Source of the DNA: Ciona savignyi
Lineage: Eukaryota > Chordata > Ascidiacea > Phlebobranchia > Cionidae
NCBI GenBank assembly: GCA_000149265.1
Contig: CH002809.1
Coordinates: 453,112-517,111, forward strand
DNA: 64,000 nucleotides
Direction of reading: 5' to 3'
The notes under the pieces are model-generated. The model did no database searches, had not been told where the DNA came from, and saw nothing but the letters and a program-made list of their open reading frames with translations. This document shows positions 53,727 through 64,000 of the stretch, in pieces (positions within the stretch are counted from its first letter, which is position 1; each line of letters begins with the position of its first letter). Position numbers and translations under genes: made by a program.

Positions 53727-55480
53727 TTATGCGAAGTAAATTGCGAGTATCAGACCAAAGATAGCCACACATGCCACAAAAATTATTTTTAATTCATTCA
53801 TAATTTTAATCGCTATCACATTTTCCTTCATCATTTCGTCATACACCGAGGCATCTTTGTTCTTATGGGGAAACGGGTTGCTCGGTACGTCGATACCGAG
53901 AAATTCACATAGAGGTCCCCAACCTTGTTTGACGTCATAAACCAGTAGTTTGTCTTTTGGGGCTGTCTGTTGAAAAAGATTAAATACAATGGAATTTATT
54001 GAAAAGTGCCTTGATCGCGCACTGGACAGGTAGGGAGAGGTGGTGGTCCGACATATTTAAACATGTCTTTACCTTTAGTTTAGTTTATTCATTTTTTGCC
54101 CCAGTTTTTAAAAACGTCACGACACAGGAACGGGAAAAGATGGCAAAACGAACAGTCGTTAAAACACGTCATTAAAAAAAGATATAGCCAGAATTTTGAA
54201 ATGAAATTTATTAATGACACGGGCGTGAGTTCGTTTAAATATACTGGTAAAAGAAAAATTATTTCTTCTGTTTGGTCATAGCCGGTTTAGAAGGCACCAG
54301 GCAGACTGCTAATCGTTCCTTTATTCAATTTAAATTGTTTGCTTACCGCATTACTGCTGCTTATCGTGACGTGATATTGCATTATTACTACCGGTATGTT
54401 GGTTGGTATCTTTTAAATTGCTGCTTTAACTGGTAGATTGTGAAAACTTAATCAATTTTATAATTACCGGTAGAGACCTGCTAATACAATTCCGCCGCTA
54501 AAAGCGTTCTATTATAGGTGGCGCTCAAACAGGGATTTTACGGTATGTCCAGGCCCACTGTACAACACTGTCAGAACTAAAAAAATAAGATGTTATACCG
54601 AGAACCATTAAATCGATTACCATGAACAAAAACTGTAGTCTATCTAGATCTTACCTGTAAAACATACAAGTTATGACGTCTGAACATTTGCAACGCAAGC
54701 ATCTTATTGCGCAGACGCAAACTAAAACGATTTTTGTAGGGTTGACCAAATACAGATGTCACTAAAAAATCAGATTGTTTTAATTAAAAAAACTAGAAAA
54801 AGCAACTTGACAATGCACTTACTTGTGTTTAGACTAAATTCGAAGTATCTTCGTCCTGTTGGCGTCAAGAGTTGCAACATTTTATACATAATGTTCTCAT
54901 CAAAACTTTTCATTTGGCGTTCCAAACTATTACACCAGGCTTTTTCTTCTCTAGTTGTGAGGATAATCTAAAATGAAGATACTTTTTTAAACAGCTCCAA
55001 AGCAAAGGCAATTAGGAGGGAAAATTCTTGCGACAAAGTGTCGGGCCTTCAGTTGTATTAAGACGATCGAAGCAAATTGAAGGAACGTGTCTATCATACA
55101 CAACACACTGCAATAGCTCCGGTAACCCGACGTTGTAATCTAACGATTGCCCGTGTGTTAACCCTCGTGGTTTTCCCATTCGCAGAGATAAACATGAATA
55201 TCCTATCCTATCCATTCAGCACTCTAACCTTGGCATCAGGAAAAGCCTCTAGAATTTCTTCCCAAAAGTAGCAAGCCGGGACGTCGGTAACCGCATCAAC
55301 GTCATGATACATGCGTTTAAAATCCTCAACTGAGCCTCCAGTGGTTAATATTTTGTTCCACTCGTTCCCCAGAAACCACATGTTCTTCATATAGTCGTAC
55401 GTTTTATAGCCCAGTTTGTTTAAAGCCGAACACATTGTTTTGGTGCCAGTTTTTGACAGGCCTGCCACTATAACTTTCAT
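53727..55480 (-). CDS. Sulfotransferase-family protein (Sulfotransfer_4 type), C-terminal membrane anchor
   Basis: Exon 1 (55480-55229) encodes 84 aa starting with a P-loop-like PAPS-binding motif GLSKTGTKTM and continuing LGYKTYDYM and VTDVPACYFW, typical of this family. Exon 2 (54967-54823) joins in frame (IILTTREEKAW). The last exon (53966-53727) gives DKLLVYDVKQGWGPLCEFL and NPFPHKN, then a hydrophobic C-terminal segment. A small middle exon near 54575-54541 is possible, but the usual YxxHNxxV region is not found. Either an exon was missed or the gene is damaged. The substrate is unknown. Intron 1 holds a 5'-truncated SINE-1. Confidence 0.75.
54074..54200 (-). mobile_element. (AAACT)n-tailed retroposon, sulfotransferase-family gene intron
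   Basis: TTTAGTTTAGTTTATTC, TTTTTGCCCCAG and ACGGGAAAAGATGGCAAAAC landmarks. Confidence 0.65.
55075..55213 (+). mobile_element. SINE-1 3' fragment, sulfotransferase-family gene intron 1
   Basis: Starts at TTGAAGGAACGTGTCTATCA. It has a 15-bp internal deletion and ends TATCCTATCC about 16 bp from the exon 1 donor. Confidence 0.82.
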
Positions 55481-57308
55481 CTTACTAGTAACGTTAAGAT
55501 TATAACTTTGGCCTATGTTTAACCTTATTATGAAACAAAATACTTAATGATAACTGTTGAATAACATCAATTTATTATTAACAAATATTATGGACTGTGT
55601 AGACCCTGCATAATAAAATTTCTAACTATTTTGACGTTGGCTAAAATACATGTTGGTAAATTTGTAATTACTAACTTCTGTTTTTTTATTTTATTAATTA
55701 GTTCTGCCGTAGATTTGGTGGTCACGCCTTGCTGGAAAATTACACATTTTAACTGACATGATTTGATAATAAAGTGCAATAACGACGATTATTTACTGTT
55801 TTTTCTTATGTTTCTCAAGTACAATTAAGACTACGATAGACTTGACTAAAAATAATGACCAAATTCCAAATAGCCCCTGGGCAGTTAAACTCAATTGCAC
55901 TTTAAATCTTATTAATGCCACCCTTTTAGTCGTGCTGTTGACCTATATCTAACGAATAATTAGGTGTCACGAAACCCGTACCAAAACAACAATAGATTCA
56001 GCTACAAGTAATTTTAATCTGCACCGGTAAAAGGGATACTGAAACTGATAATATACACTTTCATTTCATGCTTTTTATCTCCAGTCCTTATACTCCGGAA
56101 GCACCTAAGTCCAACGAAAGCTCTCTCTCTGCCGGTTTGCTTAATCAGTAAGAACGTCCGTTCCGCAGCATAGCCAGCTGGAATCACACCAAACGCTGAC
56201 AAGACAATTGTGTCAAGAAAAGGCACTTAGCGAAAAATCACTTAAACACGGTGGATTGATGCGTTCAAGCCTGAAAGAACATGCGCAACACACTGCAACA
56301 TCTACGGTAACCTGACAGCGAGTTTAAACGCCGACGTCCCTAATAGCGAGGTAAGCTGAAGATTGGCTCAGCGATAGGTTTCCCGCGTTTTCTCATTTAC
56401 GAAGATAAAACATCATTCTCTATCTTAGCTTTCTTGGTTAAGGTAATGCACTAGGTATGGCTTAATCAAGACTTAGTCAAATAAAAGTGTTTATTCAGTA
56501 TTTACTGCCAGGTATTTCTCGAAAACCTTTTTAAAGCAAAATTGGACATATATTTTCTTTAAGTTTGTATATTTGCCTATATATACTACTGCGAAACACT
56601 TAAAATATAATAACGGCATTCTGAGAATTATTTTCTTTGAAATAATTATTAAAATAGCGAATTTTATCGGAGATCTCGCAAAGGTGAACGGGTGGTTGCG
56701 ATCGCAATAAGCCTGTGCATCGTTCGTGGGACCCATTTCACAAAAAAGTAACGCCTCAAACCCACACCTTCAACCTTTCCTAACACTACTAATGCGGAGG
56801 TACTTATACGTGAAACCATATTATATCCTAATCTTAACTCTTTAACTCCATGTAAACTTCTAGGCTGATGATACTTATAATTTATTTCAATTTAATTCCC
56901 TATGGTTTTAAAACAACAGCTCACTTTCGAACGTTTGATGATAAAAAGTTTAAATTAAATTTCTACGAACGCCCCGGTGTCACTTTCGCACACTGACAAA
57001 CAAACCTGATATATTGTAATGCGTTAGATAAACGCAGAACATTCTATTCACATGTCAAGAATTGTTGCATTCTAATAAAACCAGAAACACTGGTTGCGGG
57101 AAAACTAAAAAACTTTTATGTGACACAAACGTTATTCAAATTTCATCTCCAATCAAGTGTAAATCAGCGAATATAAACCTGTTGTAGACGAGGCACGGTA
57201 AAAGCAGTAGAGAAAAGGCGTATGGCATGACGACAAATGGAGGAAAGGCGGATGACATCACGAAAATAATGGTGGACCTATAGATAAAACAAAAAGAACC
57301 AACTAAAG
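55481..57308. other. Non-coding stretch upstream of the sulfotransferase-family gene
   Basis: No gene recognised. A very degenerate SINE-1-like sequence lies near 56255-56440. The remaining ORFs are short and lack plausible splice sites or similarity. Confidence 0.6.
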
Positions 57309-57572
57309 ATAGGATAGGATAGGATATACATGTTTATCATCGCGAATGGGAAAACCAAGGCGGTTAACACACCAGCAATCGTCAGATCACTTCGCGCCCA
57401 CCGTCAGGTTACCGGAGTTATTGCAGTGTGTTTTATAATTGACACATTCCTTCAATTTGGTAGAACTCATTATTCCGCTGGGTTCAGGCAACGACCGTTA
57501 AGTGCCTTGCCCAAGAACACAACCGAATATCAGCGACCAGTTTCAGTCTGCAACCTTTCGGCTCAAGGAGGC
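57309..57572 (-). mobile_element. SINE-1
   Basis: (AGGAT)n tail at the left; head degraded after CTGCAACCTTTCGGCTCAAGG. Confidence 0.85.
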
Positions 57573-58174
57573 GTTCAACTAATTATTTTCCCTATCTCTC
57601 CAATGCAAACTGACCTGACAAAAACGACTGTCACTCAAAATCCTGACATAGGAAGTCTTAGATTTTTTTACAATTTAAAATTGAAGCTTGGATCTGCAAC
57701 CTAAACTCAAAACCCTACAAAATTTTGTTTAAAAATGTTGAGCCCATACCCCTTCGTACATCGGCAACTTTTTTCCAACAAAACAGCTAGCAGATGCACA
57801 TTCAACACCTTTATTTTACAAAGCACTGCTCCACGATTACAAAACTTTACAGCTAAACGAGAACACCGGCGCGCAGCCTAGCACATGCTGCTTTCAACAA
57901 AACAAACATTGGGGAATCACCACCATTGTTACTCAGCAAAACACTCGTTTAAAAACGATGACTCAGGGAGGGTACCACTCGTCACATCCTGCCGTTCATA
58001 GAGGTCTTAATTGGTTATACGCCATCTGAAAGGCGCCGTAATAAACCACCAGACTAACCGGTCAGACTGTGACAAGCAAATGTTTTTTATCGTTATTTGC
58101 AAAACTAATTTTACCTGTACGCTGTTTCTACAAGAAGAAACGTTCGCGTTCCCTGGTTACTTAATCACTCTTGG

Positions 58175-60638
58175 TGAGTTTACTCAAATGGTGCACGGCA
58201 AGGGTTAGGTAGGTGCGCCACACTTGCATTTCGAAAATCTTCGACAGAGTGTGCATAGATCATAAACTACTAAATAGTTGGTTAGTGTCTAGTTCGTTCT
58301 TTTCCATTGTAACATTTTGATTATTTAGCTTTAGGTATTGTTTTGACTTCCCATACAAGGTGCGCCCGTTCGCGTTCGTAATTATGGGTCCCATTTGGAA
58401 AAATGGGACACATATTGTTTTTGTCCGTTTTTTTTTTTCTTTTTTTTTTCTTTTTTTTCGTCAAACGCTTGACAGGCATAGCTTGTGGCAACAACATCTA
58501 TCAAATGGGGTAATGGAATAGCAATACAACTTTGTCATTTATTAGACAACATGGTCTAGATGTGCATAGACCAAAATTTTGGGACATATACCCAGGGGAA
58601 TTCCCCTGGGAGGTGAAAAACCAAAACGGTATCTTTTTTTAAAAAATTCCCTTTTTTAGGCATAGCGCTTGAACGACTACTCCAATTTCAATTTGATTTG
58701 GTAAACTGTAAGTGCATTAGCCACTCATATACCACTTAAAAGAATTTAAAAAATTACCCAGGGAAATACCCTAAAAATAAGATTTTGTTTTCAAATCATG
58801 ATTGTGACAGGCATGGCTTGTGGCAACGACACCTACCAGAAGGAGTAATGGAATGGCAATAGAACTTTGCTATTTATTAGACAACATGGTCTAGATGTTC
58901 ATAAACCGAAATTTTGGGGCATATACCCAGGGGAATTCCCCTGGGAGGTGAAAAACCAAAACGGTATCTTTTTTTAAAAAAATCCCTTTTTTAGGCATAG
59001 CGCTTGAACGACTACTGCAATTTCAATTTGATTTGGTAAACTGTAAGTGCATTAGCCACTCATATACCACTTAAAAGAATTTAAAAAATTACCCAGGGAA
59101 ATACCCTAAAAATAAGATTTTGTTTTCAAATCATGATTGTGACAGGCATGGCTTGTGGCAACGACACCTACCAGAAGGAGTAATGGAATGGCAATAGAAC
59201 TTTGCTATTTATTAGACAACATGGTCTAGATGTTCATAAACCGAAATTTTGGGGCATATACCAAGGGGAATTCCCCTTGAAGGTGAAAAACCAAAACGGT
59301 ATCTTTTTTTAAAAAATTACCATTTTTAGGCATAGCGCTTGAACGGCTACTCCAATTTCAATTAGATTTGGTAAACTGTAAGTACATTAGCCACTGATAT
59401 ACCACTTAAAAGAATTTAAAAAATTACCCAGGGAAATACCCTAAAATAAGATTTTGTTTTCAAATCATGATTGTGGCAGGCATGGCTTGTGTCAACGACA
59501 CCTACCAGAAAGAGTAATGGAATGTCAATACAACTTTGTCATTTGTTAGACAACATGGCCTAGATTTGAATAAACTAAAATTTTGGGTAATATATCCAGG
59601 AGAATTTCCCTGAGACGTTAAAAACCAAAACAATATTTTTTTCTAAAAAAATGAGCTTTTTGCGCAAAGCTCTTGAACTGTAAATCCAGTTTGAATCAGA
59701 TTTGATAAAATGTAAGTGCATTAGTAACTGATTTAACACTTAAAAGAAATAAACAAATTACCTAGGGAAATACCCTAAAAATAAGCTTTTGTTGTCAAAT
59801 CATGATTGTGACAGGCATGTCATGTCGCCCTGACATCTACAAGAAGAAAAAATGTATGCTCAATCCAACTTTTTTATTTGTTAGACAACATGGCCTAGAT
59901 ATGCAGAAACCAAAATTTTGGGTAATATATCTAGGGGAATTCCCCTGAGACGTTAATAACCAAAACGGTATTTTTTTCTAAAAAATAGCTTTTTTGCGCA
60001 TATCGCTTAAACGGCAGCTCCAATTTGAATCAGATTTGGTAAAATGTTAGACATTTAAACACTCTGTTCCAATTAAAAAAAATTATTTATTAGGGTGTTG
60101 CCTTTAAAAACGCAGATATTTTCCTGAATTATGATTGTGACAGGCATGCCATATGGTACAAACATCTTCAACAAGGAGTCGACAAATCAGACAAGGAATT
60201 GACTAATCAGAATAAAACATTAAGAATTGTTATACAACATAACCCACATAGGTAAAAACAGAAACGTACGTACTAAACCCAGTAGAAACTTATCTAATAA
60301 ACCCAGTAATTCCCTGAAACCACGAAAAACGCTTAAAAAGAAAGCTTTTATTTAAAACATTTGTGGTGAAATGTTCGTAAATCTAACACGATTGTTCTTT
60401 TTTTATCTACACATGGAGAAGAAGTTTGACTTGATAACTATGGGACCCATGCGTTTATGCTTGCAGAAACAAACTACATACTCTATAAAATACAAAATGT
60501 GGTTAGGGACCCTATATAGCATGAATATATGGCATATATACAACATGTGTTTTACAAATGGTGGTGGTTAAACACGTGGTTGACACTCTCTAGTTGGTCT
60601 TGGGTATGCCACGAAGTCAAAAAGATTGAGAACAACTG
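58175..60638. mobile_element. hAT-type MITE copy split by a 2.25-kb insertion
   Basis: 58175-58352 matches the left and middle part of the MITE at 46186-46507 (AGGTGCGCCACACTTGCATT, CTAGTTCGTTCTTTT). 60607-60638 matches its right end (TTGAGAACAACTG). The MITE is therefore interrupted by 58353-60606. Confidence 0.75.
58353..60606. repeat. Inserted element made of 335-bp tandem repeats
   Basis: The core has a period of 335 bp: GACAGGCAT-type landmarks at 58471, 58806, 59141, 59475, 59810 and 60139. The first three units are almost identical; later ones decay. Each early unit has a perfect 20-bp palindrome or a near version (58591-58610). The right end (about 60400-60605) has a homologue on the other strand at 53318-53500. 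No long ORF. Poly-T tracts lie at 58431-58459. Confidence 0.85.
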
Positions 60639-61150
60639 CTCTAGGTGCATACTGTACATCGTTTGTTTCTGAAGTCATAACAAAATTTGAATCCCGAGTT
60701 ATCAATGCAAACTTATCATTAATTTTCTTTAAAAAACATTTATTTGTTGGTCAATATAAAACAATAATAAAAATTAAGGAAAACCAGCAAACATCTTTTA
60801 TATTTTCAACTTGATTGACAAATTCAACTCGGCACAGTCGTGATTTATGCCAAATTCGATAAAGCGTATTAAGTATATTAATCATGATTCTAAGCACAAT
60901 ATATTGATTGTTTATATACGCCGCGAAAGCAAAGATGCCACTGATTTGAGAGACATTGGTTAAAAGTGGATAAGTAGTACTAGATTTTTTCGTCCGTCTT
61001 TAAATGTTATTGCTTTTGGTAGGTTTTGAGTAGTCGAATGTTTTGTATGCTAATAGTCCATTCTACTTGGTTTTCGTTTGTGTGTTTTGAGGAATATTCC
61101 AGACTAAATTGGGGTACTTTAATTCAATAATTATCATGATATCGGAGTAG
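60639..61150. other. Unannotated stretch
   Basis: AT-rich sequence between the split MITE and the next SINE-1; nothing recognised. Confidence 0.6.
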
Positions 61151-61718
61151 GCCCGGCTCGTTGGTCTAACGGTTAAGTGCGTCGCCTTTCAATCGAAAGG
61201 TTGAAGGTGCGAAACTGGTCGTTACCTAGTCGGTTGTGTTCTTGGGCAAGGCACTTTACGGACATTGCCTGAACCCAGCGGATTAATGGGTTCTACCAAA
61301 TTGAAGGAACGTGTCTATCACACACAACCCACTGCAATAGCTCCGGTAACCCGACGGTGGGCGCGAGGTCAGTACTGGTCGCGCTTTACCCCACACTTTT
61401 CTTCAGGGCTTTATATTGTTTGGTTTTAATTAAATTTTGTTTGCACATTATTGTTCTTTCGCCTAGGTTTGGCGGCCGCGTCCTCTATATTTATTAAACT
61501 ATATCCTTTTTTTAACGACGTGCTTTAACGACTGTTCGTTTTGCCGTCTTTCCTGTTCCCGTGTCGTTATTATATTCGCTTGCCATTTTTAAATACTAGG
61601 GCAAAAATTGAATAAACTAAAACTAAACTAAACTAAACTAGGTGATCTGACGATTGCCCTTGTGTTAACCCCCTAGGTATTCCCATACACGGAAATAAAC
61701 ATGAATATCCTATCCTAT
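61151..61718 (+). mobile_element. SINE-1 split by the (AAACT)n retroposon
   Basis: 61151-61369 and 61641-61718 are contiguous in other copies (GGGCGCGAGGT, then GATCTGACGATTGCCC). Confidence 0.9.
61370..61640 (+). mobile_element. (AAACT)n-tailed retroposon inserted in a SINE-1
   Basis: Starts AGTACTGGTCGCGCTTTACC and ends in repeated AAACT. The flanking SINE-1 reads straight across with a short AGGT duplication, so this is a clean insertion defining the family's ends. Confidence 0.8.
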
Positions 61719-62589
61719 ACCTTAATTTAACGTTGTTGTTGTTTTTGTTCTTAAAAAGCGTTAAAGCAGAATAAGAAATGGTTAAAATGGCAAAGTCACT
61801 ACTTGTTAGGTATATCGTGGGAGAAATAAGCATTTTAAATAAAATATAATGCTATCTCTATGGTACTGCCCATAGATATAACAAACATTTTACTAGAAAA
61901 CTATGCTTATGTTGGTCTGACGTCGAAGTACGTAATCCATTATTGACGAACTGTAACTGGAAGTGGCAGTACAATAATACAATACAATTTTTATTTAGGT
62001 TTCGAGGCACCAAAATAGATAACTTTTGTTTTTATTTGGTGCCTTCCTGTTTTGCTGTAGTATCTTGCCAGTTTTTTTGTTACTTTTTTTGAATTTTCAG
62101 TTAAAACGCCGAATTTGTTTTGGTATATTTATATATGAATAATATAATGACATGTATTTTTAAAATTTTGGTGGTAAATGCTGCAGCGAAAGAAACAAGA
62201 ATAAAAATTGTATAGTATTATTGCAGTATTTTAATATACACTGACTGACAAGAAGATAGTCTATGCTATTTAATTTAAGGATTAAAATATTACATATTTT
62301 ACAACATTCTACGATTACATTCACAGCTTTATCCGAGTTTACTGTAGTGTAAGATGGTACTTTATTTAGTAACCACTGTTTTGATGACAATTTGCACCAC
62401 CGTAGGTAAGTTAACTTAATTACCATTCTTGTGTCGCACGACATTAATTAGCTCTGTTTAAACTCTTTTAATTATTATTATTATAAAGTAATAACTGTCA
62501 TATCAAAGGATTGTAAATCATTGCTGTGTTACGTGATGATCAAACACATCTTCCTTTTCTTATTATTTATTTATTTAACTGAACACAAG
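61719..62589. other. Unannotated stretch
   Basis: AT-rich; short ORFs only, no splice pattern or domain I can defend. Confidence 0.55.
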
Positions 62590-62807
62590 GAGGGGCAACG
62601 CTAAAGGAAGAAAAGCGGGAAGGAGGGAAACTGCTCACTAAAATTACGGAAACTAATGTTAACCCATCCCTAAACACTAATCTCAACCCCAAGACTAACC
62701 CCAACTCTAGCCCCATGTTTAAAATTACTTCTAATGCCCTAATATATATTTTTGTGTGCAGTTTCCCTCCTTCCGCCTTCCCGCTTTCCCTCCTTTTAGT
62801 TTCCCCC
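62590..62807. mobile_element. MITE family A copy
   Basis: Best-preserved inverted ends (AAAGCGGGAAGGAGGGAAAC at the left, its inverse at the right). AACCCCAAGACTAACCCC-type interior. Confidence 0.82.
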
Positions 62808-64000
62808 TACAAAGAGTGCAGCTGACTCGTTATTTGTTTGGTCTTTTGCTGCATCCTTTGCTGTAAAATATGTGGTATTTAAATTATAAATAAACTTGAA
62901 ACCTAGAACCAAACAAATCAAAACTATGTAATTTATGCAATATTTGTAACATTGACAAGTGGGTTACGTTTAGAACTGCTTTGATATCGATAATTGTGAT
63001 AATACTTTGCTACAATATTAATTCAATTCAATATTTATTTCGTCAGCTACGCCGTAGCGCCCATGATAAGCATTTAAAAAAAACACAAAAACTGTCAAAT
63101 ATTTATCAAGTCAAAGTGACGACTAAATATCAAAACAAAAAAGCGGCAAGACGCTTCAGCAAAATGGAAGGCACGAAAAAAAGTTATCTAGTTTGATGGC
63201 TCCCTGGAAAAATGCCCCCAAAACAATACAAATTTAAGTACCATTATGCAACATTGGAAAAACTAATACCGTAGATGTGTATCGTGATAATTTGTACCAC
63301 AGACGCATTGATTCACCAGGAACACTTGCCTGAAATGGGGTGTCTTTAAATACTACAGGATTGCTTGGAGCGCTTGGATTACTTAGATTGCTATGGAAGG
63401 TAATTCTAACCCTGTCCCAAACACTAATCCTAACCCTAAAACTAACTTTAACCCCGACCCTAACATTAATGTTATGGATTTTGTAATTATAAAGTATAGT
63501 AAGCGATCCAAGCGATTCAAGCGCTTCATGCGATCTAAGCGGTCCAAGTGATTCAAGCGGTCCAAGCGATCCTGTAGTAATTAGCGGTTCCATTAAAAAG
63601 CGCCTTGAATTTATTTTTAAAAACATTTATGCAATCATTTACAACACATTGGTAATGCACAACACATACATAGCAACATTTGTTTTTGTTATGTAATTGA
63701 TCACAGTAAAATGTAGTCCTACGCCTCAATATTTATTATTAGGGCTTATAGGTCATTTTGTTTTCTTTATTCATACGATACTTTATGTGGCCATGATACC
63801 ATGCATTTTTATTTATACAAGCGAACTTTTCTTACTTACGAACTTAGCATGAATTAAAATGTATTATGTAATTAAAATTTCATCCTTTTATTTCATAATA
63901 TAAAGTTGAAAATAAAAAATCAATGTGTGTAATGTGTATGGTGTTTGTGTGTGTGAAGTTTTATTAGAAACTTCAACAGAATATTCATAAAAACTATGCT
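62808..64000. other. Right end of window, no gene
   Basis: Only the MITE family B copy (63337-63591) and AT-rich sequence. Confidence 0.55.
63337..63591. mobile_element. MITE family B copy with internal 10-bp repeats
   Basis: Matches 42876-43104 throughout. Its right half has an extra run of AAGCGATCC/AAGCGGTCC units not amplified in the other copy. Confidence 0.75.

Noticed and set aside
56014..56226. 70-aa minus-strand ORF
   Set aside because: No recognisable domain, splice context or repeat conservation.
63234..63626. ORF with GPLESLG-type repeats resembling a structural protein
   Set aside because: Encoded by the 10-bp repeat of MITE family B.

Overview
The window looks like a piece of a compact, AT-rich animal genome. 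It has short multi-exon genes with GT-AG introns, a threonine synthase-like 2 gene, a galactokinase, a secreted laccase-type multicopper oxidase, a CUB-domain membrane protein, and very many short retroposons. The most likely source is a tunicate (Ciona-like). That rests on gene style, possible operon and trans-splicing signals, and tRNA-derived SINEs with a (TATCC)n tail. It is an inference, not a database match. There are two assembly gaps (22021-22406 and 43185-43284).

Left third (1-23.8 kb): a tandem array of three paralogous genes on the + strand. Each encodes an ER-lumenal JmjC (cupin_8) 2-oxoglutarate oxygenase with a signal peptide, an FIH-like HxD...H iron triad, an EF-hand loop and a C-terminal KDEL-type signal. 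Copy A (exons 2-7) starts outside the window. Copy B is complete but carries a 7.1-kb BEL/Pao LTR retrotransposon (9329-16417, TSD ATGGG) in intron 6. Copy C has a gap in exon 5 and a much more divergent 3' half. The intergenic DNA is duplicated with the genes, and a non-autonomous hAT element (17683-18504) sits between B and C.

Middle (25.2-43.5 kb): on the - strand, a CUB-domain membrane protein (28879-26215) is followed with almost no spacing by a second single-exon membrane protein ORF (26170-25202), possibly as an operon. Divergent from these is THNSL2 (30224-35694, +, 11 exons), then GALK1 (43477-36970, -, 8 exons). Both enzyme genes could be rebuilt exon by exon with consistent phases.

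Right third (45.6-64 kb): a 13-exon multicopper oxidase (45633-52025, +) with all four copper motifs but a 1-bp frameshift in exon 8, then a Sulfotransfer_4-type gene (55480-53727, -) whose middle is unresolved. The last 8 kb has no recognisable gene. It holds a 335-bp tandem repeat block inserted into a hAT MITE, SINEs and MITEs.

Repeats dominate non-coding space: about 30 copies of one tRNA-derived SINE (called SINE-1 here), a second SINE derived from a long-arm tRNA (SINE-2), a third retroposon with an (AAACT)n tail, two MITE families and hAT-type MITEs. Several SINE-1 copies lie in sense orientation just upstream of exons, and in two genes they appear to have supplied or duplicated the 3' splice site.
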